Origin: Rana temporaria
Taxonomy: Eukaryota; Chordata; Amphibia; Anura; Ranidae
Assembly: GCF_905171775.1 (NCBI RefSeq)
Contig: NC_053490.1
Coordinates: 9,888,240 to 9,952,239 of the forward strand
DNA length: 64,000 nt
Direction of reading: 5' to 3'
Shown: positions 43,671-54,269 of the stretch, in pieces
How positions within the stretch are numbered: the stretch's first letter is position 1
Layout of the letters: the number at the start of each line of letters is the position of its first letter
Program-made: the position numbers and the translations under genes
Notes under the pieces: model-generated
What the model saw: the letters and a program-made list of their open reading frames with translations, nothing else
The model's database searches: none
Told to the model about the DNA's origin: nothing

Positions 43671-44618
43671 GAGCAATAGCTGGACAGAGAAATAAGATGT
43701 GAAGGACATCCAATAATCACCTGATGGAATCTTTTAGACTTGCAGAAAAACTAGATGGAACACGTGACCAGCTGGGTTTAAGTGCTACTGTCAAGCTCAT
43801 CCCAAAAAACAGTAGCAACTCACTGTTGGAAGGCTTACACCAGCTTAGGGAGTCTCTCTGAACAAAGACTTCCCTTGGCTGATATATCTGCCAGAGACCT
43901 GCCTTCGAAGATGTCATCAATTGGGTGTAATGTTGAAAGAAGGCGTGGATTATGGGAGGCGACGTGGAATGTATAAAGGGAGATGTGGACAAGGTGGAAT
44001 TAGCTTGAACCTTCAAGCATCACTGATGATGAATCAACAGTCAGAAGAACATGGAAAGGACTTTCCCGCGAAGACTTTTTAAGACGTGGTAAGATGCCAC
44101 TTAAATACTACCTAGTCTCTGTTACTGAGGCAGTTTTGTTATTGCATTAGCTCAGGATCTGGCAATAAAAAAGGCACTTGGGAACACAGCTCAGTTAGTG
44201 AAAGATGAAAATGCAGTACATGTTCTATCAAACCTCTTAAAACAGGAGATGAGCAAGATGTGAATCATGAGGAAACAGTTCAGTCTTTGGTGCTTCTCTG
44301 AGAAAATGTATCAAAAAGGTCAAATGTTCACAGACTATAGGTGTGTGCAGATGGAGAAAAGTACTAATCTCAAGGAATCCATCCATTACATTCTTGTTTG
44401 CTCACATTTTTTAGTTTGTTTTTTAAGGTAGCATTAGACTTTTTCACTAGGTTGTGGGATTACATGAGGCGTGAAACTAAAGAGATACCTGCAACTCTTA
44501 TTGTGGCTTAGGATTTTACCCTTTTTAATCCCCCTTCTCGCAATTTTCTCACTGTAGCTGAAACTTTTGAATCCTTTGGCGTTTGGTCAGCCCGGCATTA
44601 AATCATAAAAGCTTTGTC
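43671..44618. other. No gene recognised; 3' flank of zinc-finger locus 2
   Basis: On the - strand this is downstream of the finger exon and could hold its 3' UTR. No open frame or repeat is supported. Confidence 0.4.
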
Positions 44619-46271
44619 TCATTCTGGCTTCTCTCCAGTGTGGACCCTCTGGTGTCTGATAAGACCTGCTTTGCGAGTAAAAGCTTTATCACATTCAGTA
44701 CACTCATAAGGCTTCTCTCCAGTGTGAGTCATTTGATGTCTGATGAGATCTTTTTTCACTGTAAAAGCTTTGCCACATTCTGTACACTGATATGGGTTCT
44801 CTCCCTTGTGAGCCTTCTGGTGTATAATAAAGCTTTCCTTATGTTTAAAAGCTTTATCACATTCTGAACATTGAAATTGCTTCTCTCCAGAGTGAACTAT
44901 CTGGTGTCTGATAAGGCTTTCCTTACGTGCAAATTCTTTACCACACTCAGAACATTGATAAGGCTTCTCTCCAGTGTGAACCATCTTGTGTCTGATAAAA
45001 TACGTCCGCATTGTAAAAGCTTTGTCACACTCAGAGCATTGATATGGCTTCTCTCCAGTGTGAACCATCTTGTGTCTGATAAAATACGTCCGCATTGTAA
45101 AAGCTTTGTCACATTCAGAACACTGATATGGCTTCTCTCCAGTGTGAATCCTCTCATGCACGATAAGCATTGATTTTTCTTGAAAAGCGTTGTCGCATTT
45201 TGAACACTGAAATGGCTTCTCCCCAGTGTGAATCTTCTGGTGTCTGAAAAGCTTTGACTTATGTGTAAAAGCTTTATCACATTCAGAACAATGATATGGC
45301 CTCTCTCCAGTGTGAAGTATCTGGTGAATGGTAAGCTCTGAGTTCAATGCAAAGGTCATGTTACATACAGAACACTGATGTGGCTTCTCTCCCGTGTGAA
45401 CTTTCTGGTGTGTGATAAGGCTTTGAGTATGTCTAAAAGCTTTACCACATACCGAACATTTATATGGCTTCTCTCCAATGTGAATCCTCTGGTGATTGAC
45501 AAGGACTGCCTTCAGTGAAAAAGCTTTACCACATTCCGAACACTGATACGGCTTCTCTCCAGTGTGAATCCTCTGGTGTTGGATAAGCTGTGGCTTGGTT
45601 GCAAAAGCTTTCCCACATTCTGAACACTGATACAGCTTCTCTCCCGTGTGAATCCTCTGGTGTTGGATAAGGCTTTTCTTGCGTGCAAAAGCTCTATCAC
45701 ATTCAGAACACTGATACGACTTCTCACCAGTGTGAATCTTCTGGTGTGAGAGAAGATTAGCCTTCAAGTGGAAAGCTTTATCACATTCAGAACACTCATA
45801 CGGCTTCTCACCAGTGTGAATCATCTTATGTCTGATAAGACCTGATTTTCTTATAAAAGCTTTGTCACATTCAGAACATTGATATGGTTTCTCTCCAGTG
45901 TGAACCCACTCGTGATCGATAAGCTGTACCTTCCGTAGAAAAGATTTGTCACATTTGGAACACTGAAATTGTTTCTCTCCTGTGTGAATCCTCTCATGTA
46001 CATTAAGGCCTTCCTTACATTTAAAAGTTTTGTCACATTCAGAACACCGATATGGCTTCTCTCCAGTGTGACCCCTCTGGTGTCTGATCAGATCTGCGTT
46101 CGATGTAAAAGCTTTGTCACATTCAGAACACTGAAATGGTTTCTCTCCGGTGTGAATCTTCTGGTGTACGAAAAGATGTGACTTGTATAAAAAAGCTTTA
46201 TCACATTCAGAACAATGATATGGCTTCTCTACAGTGTGAACCTGCTGGTGTTTGATACGTTTTGTCTTCAT
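44619..46271 (-). CDS. C2H2 zinc-finger protein, 19 fingers (last exon)
   Basis: From the first ATG in the frame (ending 46271), about 550 residues encode 19 C2H2 fingers with regular 28-residue spacing and TGEKP linkers, ending TGEKPE before the stop. The protein is expected to bind DNA in the nucleus and regulate transcription. No KRAB or other effector domain is visible; it could be on upstream exons, which would lie beyond 46585. Fingers 14 and 15 are identical in protein (CDKAFTMRTYFIRHKMVH) but differ at three synonymous sites in DNA, marking an 84-bp tandem duplication. The frame is open further up to 46481, but only through a frameshifted finger and without an ATG. All 19 fingers keep both cysteines and both histidines, so the array is likely functional. 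It is a paralog of the + strand locus at 22691. Confidence 0.88.
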   Translation of the reverse strand: MKTKRIKHQQVHTVEKPYHCSECDKAFLYKSHLFVHQKIHTGEKPFQCSECDKAFTSNADLIRHQRGHTGEKPYRCSECDKTFKCKEGLNVHERIHTGEKQFQCSKCDKSFLRKVQLIDHEWVHTGEKPYQCSECDKAFIRKSGLIRHKMIHTGEKPYECSECDKAFHLKANLLSHQKIHTGEKSYQCSECDRAFARKKSLIQHQRIHTGEKLYQCSECGKAFATKPQLIQHQRIHTGEKPYQCSECGKAFSLKAVLVNHQRIHIGEKPYKCSVCGKAFRHTQSLITHQKVHTGEKPHQCSVCNMTFALNSELTIHQILHTGERPYHCSECDKAFTHKSKLFRHQKIHTGEKPFQCSKCDNAFQEKSMLIVHERIHTGEKPYQCSECDKAFTMRTYFIRHKMVHTGEKPYQCSECDKAFTMRTYFIRHKMVHTGEKPYQCSECGKEFARKESLIRHQIVHSGEKQFQCSECDKAFKHKESFIIHQKAHKGENPYQCTECGKAFTVKKDLIRHQMTHTGEKPYECTECDKAFTRKAGLIRHQRVHTGEKPE

Positions 46272-46585
46272 GGTAAAACCTTTTATCACATTCCAAACAA
46301 TAGCTTTTGAAAGGACTCCTCTTATGTATACATGGGCTGTAAAGACATTGTCACTTTCAGAACACCAACTTGCCTGATGTCCTCTGAAGCTGGACAGATG
46401 TTGAAGAGTATCTAAAACATTTTTGACATTAAGAACACCAATATGGCTTGTGCCCTGTGCGAATCGTCGAGTGAACTGCAATAAAGACGTTCAGTCCCTT
46501 AAAACACCCATATGACTCGTTTCCTGTGGGACTTTGTTATAATTATAAAGACCAATATGACAAGAAGATCGATTCTTCTGTCCAC
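46272..46585 (-). pseudogene. Decayed first fingers and exon start of locus 2
   Basis: The exon probably starts at 46585 after a pyrimidine-rich acceptor (CTGTATAG, AG at 46586-46587). Between it and the intact array, broken fingers can be read in shifted frames (HKPYWCS, CQKCFRYSS, then SYCLECDK shifting into GFTMKTKRIKHQQVH). Stops at two places prevent one continuous reading frame from the acceptor. Confidence 0.62.
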
Positions 46586-46599
46586 CTATACAGAAAAAA

Positions 46600-47305
46600 A
46601 AAAGAAAAAAAAAGTCAATTCTATATAAAAGGGAAGAATAAACTTGTTTTACATTTTTAACGTGCATGCAACCACTTTTGTTGAAAACAAACAATCCCCT
46701 CTGGGTGGTCAATGTTAATTGCCAGGAACTTTAACAAACTTTGTTGTAAATTCCTACCTTTTCCCATTCTTAGGAAAAAGTTGCTTGTCTATGTTAAGCG
46801 TGAATCTTTCATTATTATTCAGCTGATGCACTTGCAGTGATCGAATATAGAAAGTTCCAGTGCAGGCATCCCTTTTAGATGTGATTAAAATAAGTATGGG
46901 GAGAACCGAGTGATCAAACACTGCCAATGGCTCAGTTCTCAGAGCTCTGTGAGCGCAGAGCTGGTGACTGGCAGTCACTGGTTTCTGCTCTACCTTCCCA
47001 TGTTCACTGGAGTGCTGGGCTCAACTGTGGGAGCAACTGGCTTAGGTGCTCAGCGGCTCACTGAAAGGCTGAGCTGGGTGCCAGTCCAGGCATGTGGGTG
47101 GATCCCAACCATAAGGTCCCGACCCTTTCCGAGCCTGGACCAGCTGTGTAACCTCAGCCCACTGTCTGTTGAAAATTGGTCACAAGACCAACAAACTGCA
47201 CTCCTGTGATCCACAGAAGTACAGCCAAACAAGCTTTGGCTGTACGTCGCCTTTAGGCTTTTGAGAGTATCTCACCAAATATGAAATTTTCTTACAGAGG
47301 ATGCC
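46600..47305. other. No gene recognised; upstream intron of locus 2
   Basis: By position this would be intron on the - strand. No further zinc-finger or KRAB-like exon was recognised. Confidence 0.4.
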
Positions 47306-47756
47306 TTAACTGCTTAAGGACCAGCGCGCGCAGATTTACGTTGACAGAATGGCACGGACAGGCAAATGGGCGTATATATGCGTGACCGTGGGACCCGCGG
47401 ACTCGATGTACGCTGGTGTCCCGCGATCGGGTCACAGAGCTGAAGAACAGGGAGATGTTAGTGTAAACACAACATCTCCCCGTTCTTCCTAGTGACATGT
47501 CACTGATCGTCTGTTCCCTGTCATCGGGAACAGCGATCAGTGACATGTCACAGCAAGCCATGCCCCCCCTAACAGTTAGAAGTACTCCCCAAGTCTTAAC
47601 CCCTTCAGCGCCCCCTACAGGTTAACCCCTTCGTTGCCAAAGTCATTTACACAGTTATCAGTGCATTTTTATAGCACTGATCGCTATGAAAATGGTTCCA
47701 AAACAATGTCAAAAGTGTCCGATGTGTCAACCATAAGGTCGCGGTCGCAGTCACGA

Positions 47757-47757
47757 T

Positions 47758-47809
<52 letters not shown>

Positions 47810-47812
47810 CTC
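47757..47812. repeat. (AT)n microsatellite
   Basis: About 20 AT dinucleotides flanked by GAGA and TCTCTC, within TTAA-A copy 6. Confidence 0.95.
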
Positions 47813-48234
47813 TTTAAAAAAAAACGCTGATCGCCGCCATTACTAGTAAAAAAAAAAAATATTAATAAAAAATGCCATAAAACTATCCCCTATTTTGTAG
47901 ACGCTATAACTTTTGCGCACACCAATCAAAAAACGCTTATTGCGATTTATTTTACCAAAAATATGTAGAAGAATACGTATCGGCCTAAACTGAGGAAAAA
48001 ATGACCAGTTACACTTACCGGTAGCTGTATTTCTGGTAAGTCTTACAGGACGGCACCCTGAGAGATGACTGGCTTCTCCTGACAGGAAACACAATCAAAA
48101 AGAGGTTAAAAACCCCACCCCTTCCCGTGCTCCTCAGTTTGAGATAAAGTATGAACCCACCAGTGCACGGAAAAACAACCACAAAAAATATAATACAAAC
48201 CAATAATGTATCACAAGGGTGGGAAGTAGGCCTG

Positions 48235-48325
48235 CCGTCCTGTAAGACTTACCAGAAATACAGCTACCGGTAAGTGTAACTGGTCATTTCTCTAGTCGTC
48301 TTCCAGGACGGCACCCTGAGAGAGA
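48235..48325. repeat. Internal complementary region of DIRS 2
   Basis: The segment ACCAGAAATACAGCTACCGG onward is the reverse complement of the left end (48001-48050). CTAGTCGTCTTCCAGGACGG is the complement of the right end (53186-53209). Confidence 0.87.
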
Positions 48326-48347
48326 AGCAAGTAGCTTCAGGCCTACC

Positions 48348-49420
48348 TTAGGGCGGGACCACTGCTTGTAGGACCTTTCTCCCGAAAATCAAGTCCTGAG
48401 GTGACAGTAGGTCGACTCTATAATGCTTCAGGAACGTGTTCTGACTTGACCACGTCGCTGCTTTGCAAATCTGCTCCACCGAAGCTCCGGCCCTTTCTGC
48501 CCAGGAGGTTGCTAGTGATCGTGTGGAGTGTGCTTTAATATTAGGAGCTACCTTACCGGCTTGTACATAAGCTAAGGAGATTGTCAGCCTAATCCATCTT
48601 GAAATAGAGGCTCTGGACGCCTGAAGGCCTCTTTTCTGTCCCGAAAAACAAATTAAAAGATGAGTAGAACGTCTAAAGGTCGTGACTCTCTCTAAATAAG
48701 TTAATAGACATCGTCTAACATCCAGACAATGAAAGGAAGCTTCCCCTTCATTCTGGGGGTTTGAACAGAAAGAAGGGAGGATTACCTCCTGTGACCTGTG
48801 GAACTTTGTCACTACTTTAGGAAGGTAAAGGGGGTCCTGCCTTAGAACTACCCTGTCCTCAAATAAACGAAAAAATGGCTCTTTAATAGAGAGCGCCTGC
48901 ATATCACCTATCCTCTTGGCCGTCGTGATTGCCAAGAGGAAGGCGAACTTAAAGGTAAGTAACCTGATGGGGATAGTGTCAATTGGCTCAAACGGAGCCT
49001 TGGTAAGTTGATTCAACACTAAAGAAAGATCCCAGGGTGGAACCCTAGAGATATGAACTGGGGACAACCTGTCTCTGGCTATAAGAAACCTTGACCAGGG
49101 GGTCCAGGGATAGACGTCTATCCAAAAAATATGACAAGGCTGCTACCTGAACCCTTAGAGTCCTTGTGGCTAACCCCTTGTCTACTCCATCTTGGAGAAA
49201 TTCTAAGATGACCGAGGTCTCCTGCTGGGAAACTTGTCTCGCTGAGCACCAGCGAGAAAAGATACCCCAGGTCTTGGCACAAATACGCCTAGTGACTACC
49301 TTCCTACTGGCTAGGAGCGTGTCAATAACCCTCTCGGAGCAGCCCTTCTCCCTCAGGCTCCGCCTCTCAAGCACCAGGCCGTCAGCTTGAAGAAGCCGGG
49401 TTCTGGGTGATAAATCGGAC
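48348..49420 (-). pseudogene. DIRS 2 tyrosine recombinase, frameshifted
   Basis: The N-terminal part (VILEFLQDGVDKGLATRTL) and C-terminal part lie in different frames joined near 49095, probably through a one-base loss after DPLV. The C-terminal part keeps the catalytic residues: arginine in TTAKRIGDMQAL, HSTRSLA, W in AATWSS and tyrosine in LKHYRVDLLS. Its protein is clearly related to the DIRS 1 recombinase but diverged. Confidence 0.87.
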
Positions 49421-51220
49421 CCTGACGAAGAAGGTCCGCCCGGACCGGGAGAAGAAGGGGAGGCGACACTGACCCTCGCTCTAGAGCGGGAAACCAGGCC
49501 CTCTTGGGCCACCAGGGTGTGACGAGAATGAACTTCCCTACTGCTAGATTTAACTTCTGCAGGACTCTCGGAATTAGGTTCAGAGGAGGGAAGGCATAGG
49601 CTAGATGAAACCTCCATGCCTGTGCCAATGCATCCACCCCCTCCGAGCCGTGCCCTCGGGAGAGAGAGAAGAACCTCTTCACCTTCCTGTTTGCCCTGCG
49701 GGCGAAGAGATCTATCTCTGGGCTGCCAAAGTGTTGGCATATTAAACTGAAAGTGTCTGCGTTCAGTTCCCATTCCCCCTGGAGAATGGGATGGCGACTT
49801 AAATAGTCTGCCTCCAAATTGAGGGTCCCTTTTAGGTGTACCGCCGAGAGAGAGAGAACCCTCTGCTCTGCCCAGCCCAGGATCTCTAGGGACAAGTCTA
49901 GAAGGGTGCGAGATCTGGTGCCCCCCTGATGGTTGAGGAAGGCCACCACGATAATAGCTTGCGGTAATTTGAAGAGGCCCCCTTCTGTCGTTGTCCCCAG
50001 GTACCCTGGGCGCAGAGATCGTCCAGATGTGCGCCCCACCCCCATGAGCTGGCGTTTGTGGTGATCCTGACCGGATTGGTCTGACCCCACGATAGACCCC
50101 GCTGCAGGTTCTGTGGGATGGGCCACCAGCCCAGTGAGAGCTTCACTGGGTCTGGAAGACTGACGCTGACCTCCAAGGATTCCTTCCCTCCGTCCCAGGA
50201 GGATAGAAGGAAAAATTGGAGGGGTCTGGAGTGGAGCTGTGCCAACGGGACTGCTGGAATACAGGAAGTCATTAGGCCTAGAACTCTCATGATGTCCCTG
50301 AAGGGGGACTCTGCTCTGTCTAGCGTTGATCTGACCACTGACATGAGACCCCGGATCTTGTCGTTGGGTAAAAAGAGCTTCCTTTCCAAGGAATCTATCA
50401 GAAACCCTAGATAGAGTTTTTTCTGTTCTGGAAGGAGAGAGGATTTCTCCCTGTTGATGACCCAACCCAAGGATTCGAGGGTAGTCATCGCAGTGGTCAG
50501 ATCCGCAAGAAGGAGATCTCGACTTTGGTTGTATAGTATCAAGTCGTCGAGATAGGGGACTATCGCTATCCCTTGTAGGTGCAGGAAGGCGATCGCCTCC
50601 GCCAGGACCGGAGGCTAGCCCGAAAGGAAGGGCAGCAAATTGCCAATGCCGCACTCCCTGGGCGGAGGCGATCGCAAACCTGAGGAACCTCTGATGACCC
50701 AAGAAATTCGGGACATGGAGGTATGCGTCTCTTAAATCGATGGTGACCATGAATACCTCCTTCAGTAAGAGCCTCCTGAGGCTGTAAATACTCTCCATAC
50801 GAAACTTCTTGTGGAGGAGGGAGGTATTCAGGGGCTTTAGATTTATAATTAAACAAAATTTGCCTGAGGGCTTGGGAACCACAAAGATGTGGGAGTACAC
50901 TCCCAACCCTCTCTGGTACACAGGGACTGGAACTATGACCCCCTGTTGTGCCAATTCTGCGACATTTTGCAGAAGGCCTGCTGATTTGAGAGGGTCCTTG
51001 GGTAAATGAGTCAAAATAAAATTTGGAGGGGGAGGCTGACGGAACTCTAGTTTGTACCCCTCCCTTACAATCTGGAGAATATGGGGACTTTGAGTAATAC
51101 TCTCCCACCTGGGAAGGAACTGGGAGAGTCTTCCCCCGACCTTCACGTCATTTGGCGTCTTTGTCGCTGGGTTTGGGATTGGAAAAAGAGGATACCTCCT
51201 TTTTGCTTTTCCTTCCCAGC
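49353..51220 (-). pseudogene. DIRS 2 RT-RNase H-methyltransferase-like, two internal deletions
   Basis: The frame starts near NDVKVGG and reads RT motifs SGKFCLIINLKPLNTS, LRDAYLHVPN and LPFGLASGP. It then shifts at about 50610, where roughly eight codons present in DIRS 1 are missing. The catalytic YLDD follows in the shifted frame (about 50541-50555). A second deletion near 49955 removes about 27 residues of RNase H, including two of its acidic residues, and restores the original frame. The last part carries WELN, DLFARRANRK, YAFPP and WWPKRAWF of the methyltransferase-like domain, with tryptophan where DIRS 1 has a stop. It cannot make an active RT. Confidence 0.87.
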
Positions 51221-52546
51221 ACCCCAACGTCTGTTGTAAGGGGGCTTCTTCTCTGAGGGACGGTTCTTACCTCCAAATCCACCCTGGGGGCCTCGAAAAA
51301 ATCTTTTCTTGTTTTGTCTAGGCTTGGTAGGAAAATGTACCCCTTTTTCTGAGGATCTGGTCAGGGCCTGGTCCAGGCCTGAACCGAAGAGCAGGGAGCC
51401 CTCGAAGGGAAGACCACAAAGGCGGTTTTTAGACGCCAGGTCCCCGTTCCACATTTTGACCCACACTGCCCTTCTGGCAGAATTGAGGAGGGCTCCCGTC
51501 TTTGCGGTAGAACGGACTGTTTCTACAGAGGCGTCCACTAAATAGGCTACTGCGCTCCCTATGAGCTGAAGGGATTCTAAAATCTCCTTAGAATCCGACC
51601 CCTGGGAAACATGTTCCAGCAATTTGGAGATCCAAGAATTAGCATTCCTAGCAACACAGGCCGAAGCCAAGGCGGGGCTCAAAGCAGCCGCGTTAGCTTC
51701 CCAGGCCCTACGCAAGGAGGTCTCTGCCCGCCGATCCATAGGATCCCTCAAATTGCCTGTGTCCTCGAAGGAGAGGTCCGACTGCTTGGAAACTTGCGCG
51801 AGTGGAGCGTCTAATCTAGGAATTTTGAAAAATCTTGATTCCTCCTCCTCCTTACGTCGTTTCCAGGTCTTGTACCTTAAAAGCTTTTTCTCTGGCTCTG
51901 CCCATTCCCCGAGGATGATATCCTTCAGGGACTGGTGTACCGGAATAGCTTTGGCCTGAGGTTTAAGCAGGCCCTGGTATAACCTATCCTGTGTAGAAAT
52001 TATTTCTGCAGGCTGAGGAATCTCCTCAGAGGCGTACACTGCCTCTAGGAGGCCTTCCATATCGTCAGCAGCAAAGACATATCTGCCTGCCCTAGCATCC
52101 TCGCTTTCTTCCTCTGCCTGACCAACAGAGCCATCCTCCTGAGGAGGAATCTCTGAGTCCGATACTAAGGAACCGTGGGATTCCTGACGGACTCTAAAAA
52201 CCTGTGAAGAGGAACTTTCTTGCGAGGAGGGCCCTGCGATGGGGGGTTCAGGTTCTTTGCTCTTTAAAGACACCTTGAATTCTTTGAGTGTAGAGAGCAT
52301 CTCAGATTGGACCTCAAGAAAACCTTTAAGAATTTCAGAGGTCTCCTTCCCTGCTAATTTAACAATGCATTTGGCACAAAAGGGTTTGGAATAATCTGAG
52401 GGTAGCTTGCCACTACAGTAGCCACATTTTTTGGAGCGACTAGTGTCCTTAGCCGATCGACTAGCACCCCCCTGAGCAACACATTCCTCCCCCCCTGTGG
52501 CCTCCTCCGCAGCCAGGGCCATAGAAGACCGGACCTCTCGCTCCAT
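51143..52546 (-). CDS. DIRS 2 gag-like protein
   Basis: An uninterrupted frame starts at the ATG ending at 52546 (MEREVRSSMALAAEE); another in-frame ATG ends at 52696. It carries the CX2C-X12-CX2C motif (KKCGYCSGKL...PFCAKC), an acidic serine-rich stretch and a basic C terminus (KPRQNKKRFFRGPQGG). The segment between start and cysteine motif is short and has no counterpart of the DIRS 1 intron. The shared middle region (AQVSKQSDLSFEDTGNLRDP, matching SQVSRHTDLAFEDMGVLSDP in DIRS 1) shows that the two proteins are homologous. It overlaps the RT frame by at least 80 nt, in a different relative frame from DIRS 1. Confidence 0.75.
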   Translation of the reverse strand: MEREVRSSMALAAEEATGGEECVAQGGASRSAKDTSRSKKCGYCSGKLPSDYSKPFCAKCIVKLAGKETSEILKGFLEVQSEMLSTLKEFKVSLKSKEPEPPIAGPSSQESSSSQVFRVRQESHGSLVSDSEIPPQEDGSVGQAEEESEDARAGRYVFAADDMEGLLEAVYASEEIPQPAEIISTQDRLYQGLLKPQAKAIPVHQSLKDIILGEWAEPEKKLLRYKTWKRRKEEEESRFFKIPRLDAPLAQVSKQSDLSFEDTGNLRDPMDRRAETSLRRAWEANAAALSPALASACVARNANSWISKLLEHVSQGSDSKEILESLQLIGSAVAYLVDASVETVRSTAKTGALLNSARRAVWVKMWNGDLASKNRLCGLPFEGSLLFGSGLDQALTRSSEKGVHFPTKPRQNKKRFFRGPQGGFGGKNRPSEKKPPYNRRWGAGKEKQKGGILFFQSQTQRQRRQMT

Positions 52547-53426
52547 CGCGTGAGGATGAAAGCGCCGCTTTCTCTTGGCTGCTGCCGTGTGTACACGGGT
52601 GTCTCCGGTGCTGTAGGGAAGCCGAGACTGGCGTGCTGGCGCTGGAGCGCGCCATCTTTCACTGAGCCGACCCGGAAGTGACACGCGCAACGTCATCGCC
52701 CTGGGACGCCGGATTTTGGCGCCAAATTCGAAAAATGGCAATGACGCTTCCAGGACGGCCCAGTTACAGCCCCAGCCGCACAGAAGGCCCCCATCACCGG
52801 GGAGAGCCTGACCCACAAACCTCCAAGGTAAGGGGAAAGCTCAGGGAGAGAGTGAATTTGCCCCTGGAGCTCCAGGATAGCCACCTATCCCCAGGAGACT
52901 CCAGTACTCAGGGGGGCTTCTTCAGCTCACATAGTGAGGCCCTCCTGAGCATGAGAGGGACCCCCTAGGAAGGAAAAAAAATTGCCAAACCCAAAGGCTA
53001 CCCAGTGCCTGCGGTTTAGTTCCCAGGGGGAGACCACCAGCCCCAGGCCTTAGGTCAGGAAAAAAAAAAAAAATGTTTTGCTGTGGGGAAACACAATCAA
53101 AGAACTGAGGAGCACGGGAAGGGGCGGGGTTTTTAACCTCTTTTTGATTGTGTTTCCTGTCAGGAGAAGCCAGTCATCTCTCAGGGTGCCGTCCTGGAAG
53201 ACGACTAGAGAAAAAATGTATATATTTTTTGGACATATTTATTATAGCAAATGGTAAAAAATATTTTTATTTGCATTTTTTTTTCAAAATTGTCGCTCTA
53301 TTTTTAGTTTATAGTGCAAAAAAGAAAAATCGCAGAGGTATTTAAATACCACCAAAAGAAATCTCTATTTGTGGGAAAAAAAAAATATGTAAATTTTGTT
53401 TGGGAGCCACGTCGCACAACTGTCAG

Positions 53427-53801
53427 TTAACCACTTAAGACCCGGACCAATATGCAGGTTAAGGACCTTGCCCCTTTTTGCGATTCGGCACTGCGCCGCT
53501 TTAACTGACAATTGTGTGGTCGTGCGACGTGGCTCCCAAACAAAATTGGTGGTACTTGATCACCTCTACGGTTTTTATTTCTTGCGCTATAAACAAAAAT
53601 AGAGCGACAATTTTGAACAAAAAATCTATATTTTTTACTTTTTGCTATAATAAATATCCCCAAAAAATATAAAAAAAATATTGTTTTCCTCAGTTTAGGC
53701 CGATACGTATTCTTCTACCTATTTTTGGTAAAAAAAAAAAATTGCCTGTACGTGCCATTCTGTGGACGTACATTTACATGCGGCAGTCAGGAAGTGGTTA
53801 A
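53427..53801 (+). mobile_element. TTAA-A repeat, copy 7, internally deleted
   Basis: TTAA at 53427-53430 and 53798-53801 bounds only 367 bp. Both outer ends are present (CCACTTAAGACCCGG and CAGTCAGGAAGTGG) but the middle is gone after the GGTAAAAA segment. The left TTAA is an internal site of copy 6. Confidence 0.82.
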
Positions 53802-54269
53802 AGTAGATATAGCGTGTTGGCGACACAAGCACCAATTCCTTCAATGCACAGTCACTGCCGGATGCAACGTATCCCTGCACGTGGCGGGTTAACCTCCAAG
53901 CAACAATGGTAAGTCTACTAGATCCACCTTCCTGCGATACAGTTATTATATCGTTGGGCAGGTGCCCTTCTCACCCAATGAGGCCTCGCCTCTCCGGGAT
54001 GCTTCGTCTGTAGTGTCCCGGTTCTCGGCCTCTCCGCAACTGACAGACAGGTCCTCTGTGCAGTCGTCACAAAGTGCTGGTGGACAGGCGACACTGGTTG
54101 CTCTGGAACGTAGGTCAAAACACTGCGTCAAGGACCCCCTCCCTCAGGATAGGTGATCCGCCATGGCGACTGTAGGCCCGGGCTTCTGAGGCCTAGGCTT
54201 CCTTGAAGCAGGCCTCCTGCTTGCTAGAAGTTGCCATCCCAAGAGAGGGAATGTACGCCTCCCCTTCCT
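53802..54269. other. No gene recognised
   Basis: Short frames on both strands lack motifs. Confidence 0.4.

Larger units (their letters stand above)
48001..53211 (-). mobile_element. DIRS retrotransposon, element 2, coding regions broken
   Basis: A 5.2-kb element of a different family but with the same plan. Inverted terminal repeats at 48041-48140 and 53101-53209 differ at about one position in 95 (CCCCACCCC versus CCCCGCCCC). The internal complementary region is at 48235-48325. The recombinase and RT frames carry deletions and frameshifts. It shares no target duplication with its host repeat, as usual for DIRS. Confidence 0.92.
47306..53430 (-). mobile_element. TTAA-A repeat, copy 6, split by DIRS element 2
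   Basis: The left part is 47306-48000 (TTAA at 47306-47309, ending CTAAACTGAGGAAAAA). The right part is 53212-53430 (ATGTATATATTTTTTGG onward). Together they match copy 3 around its AAAATGTTTATATAT segment, which gives the pre-insertion site. The far end is replaced by copy 7 at an internal TTAA. Confidence 0.82.

Noticed and set aside
45512..46181. Alternative frames in the zinc-finger array with RGFT...ERS.I.VLNV-like repeats (also 22887-23546)
   Set aside because: Shifted or antisense readings of the 84-bp finger repeat. The true frame has intact C2H2 spacing.
46272..46481. Start of the zinc-finger protein at 46481
   Set aside because: The codon is TTG and the segment is a frameshifted finger. 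The first ATG in frame is at 46271.
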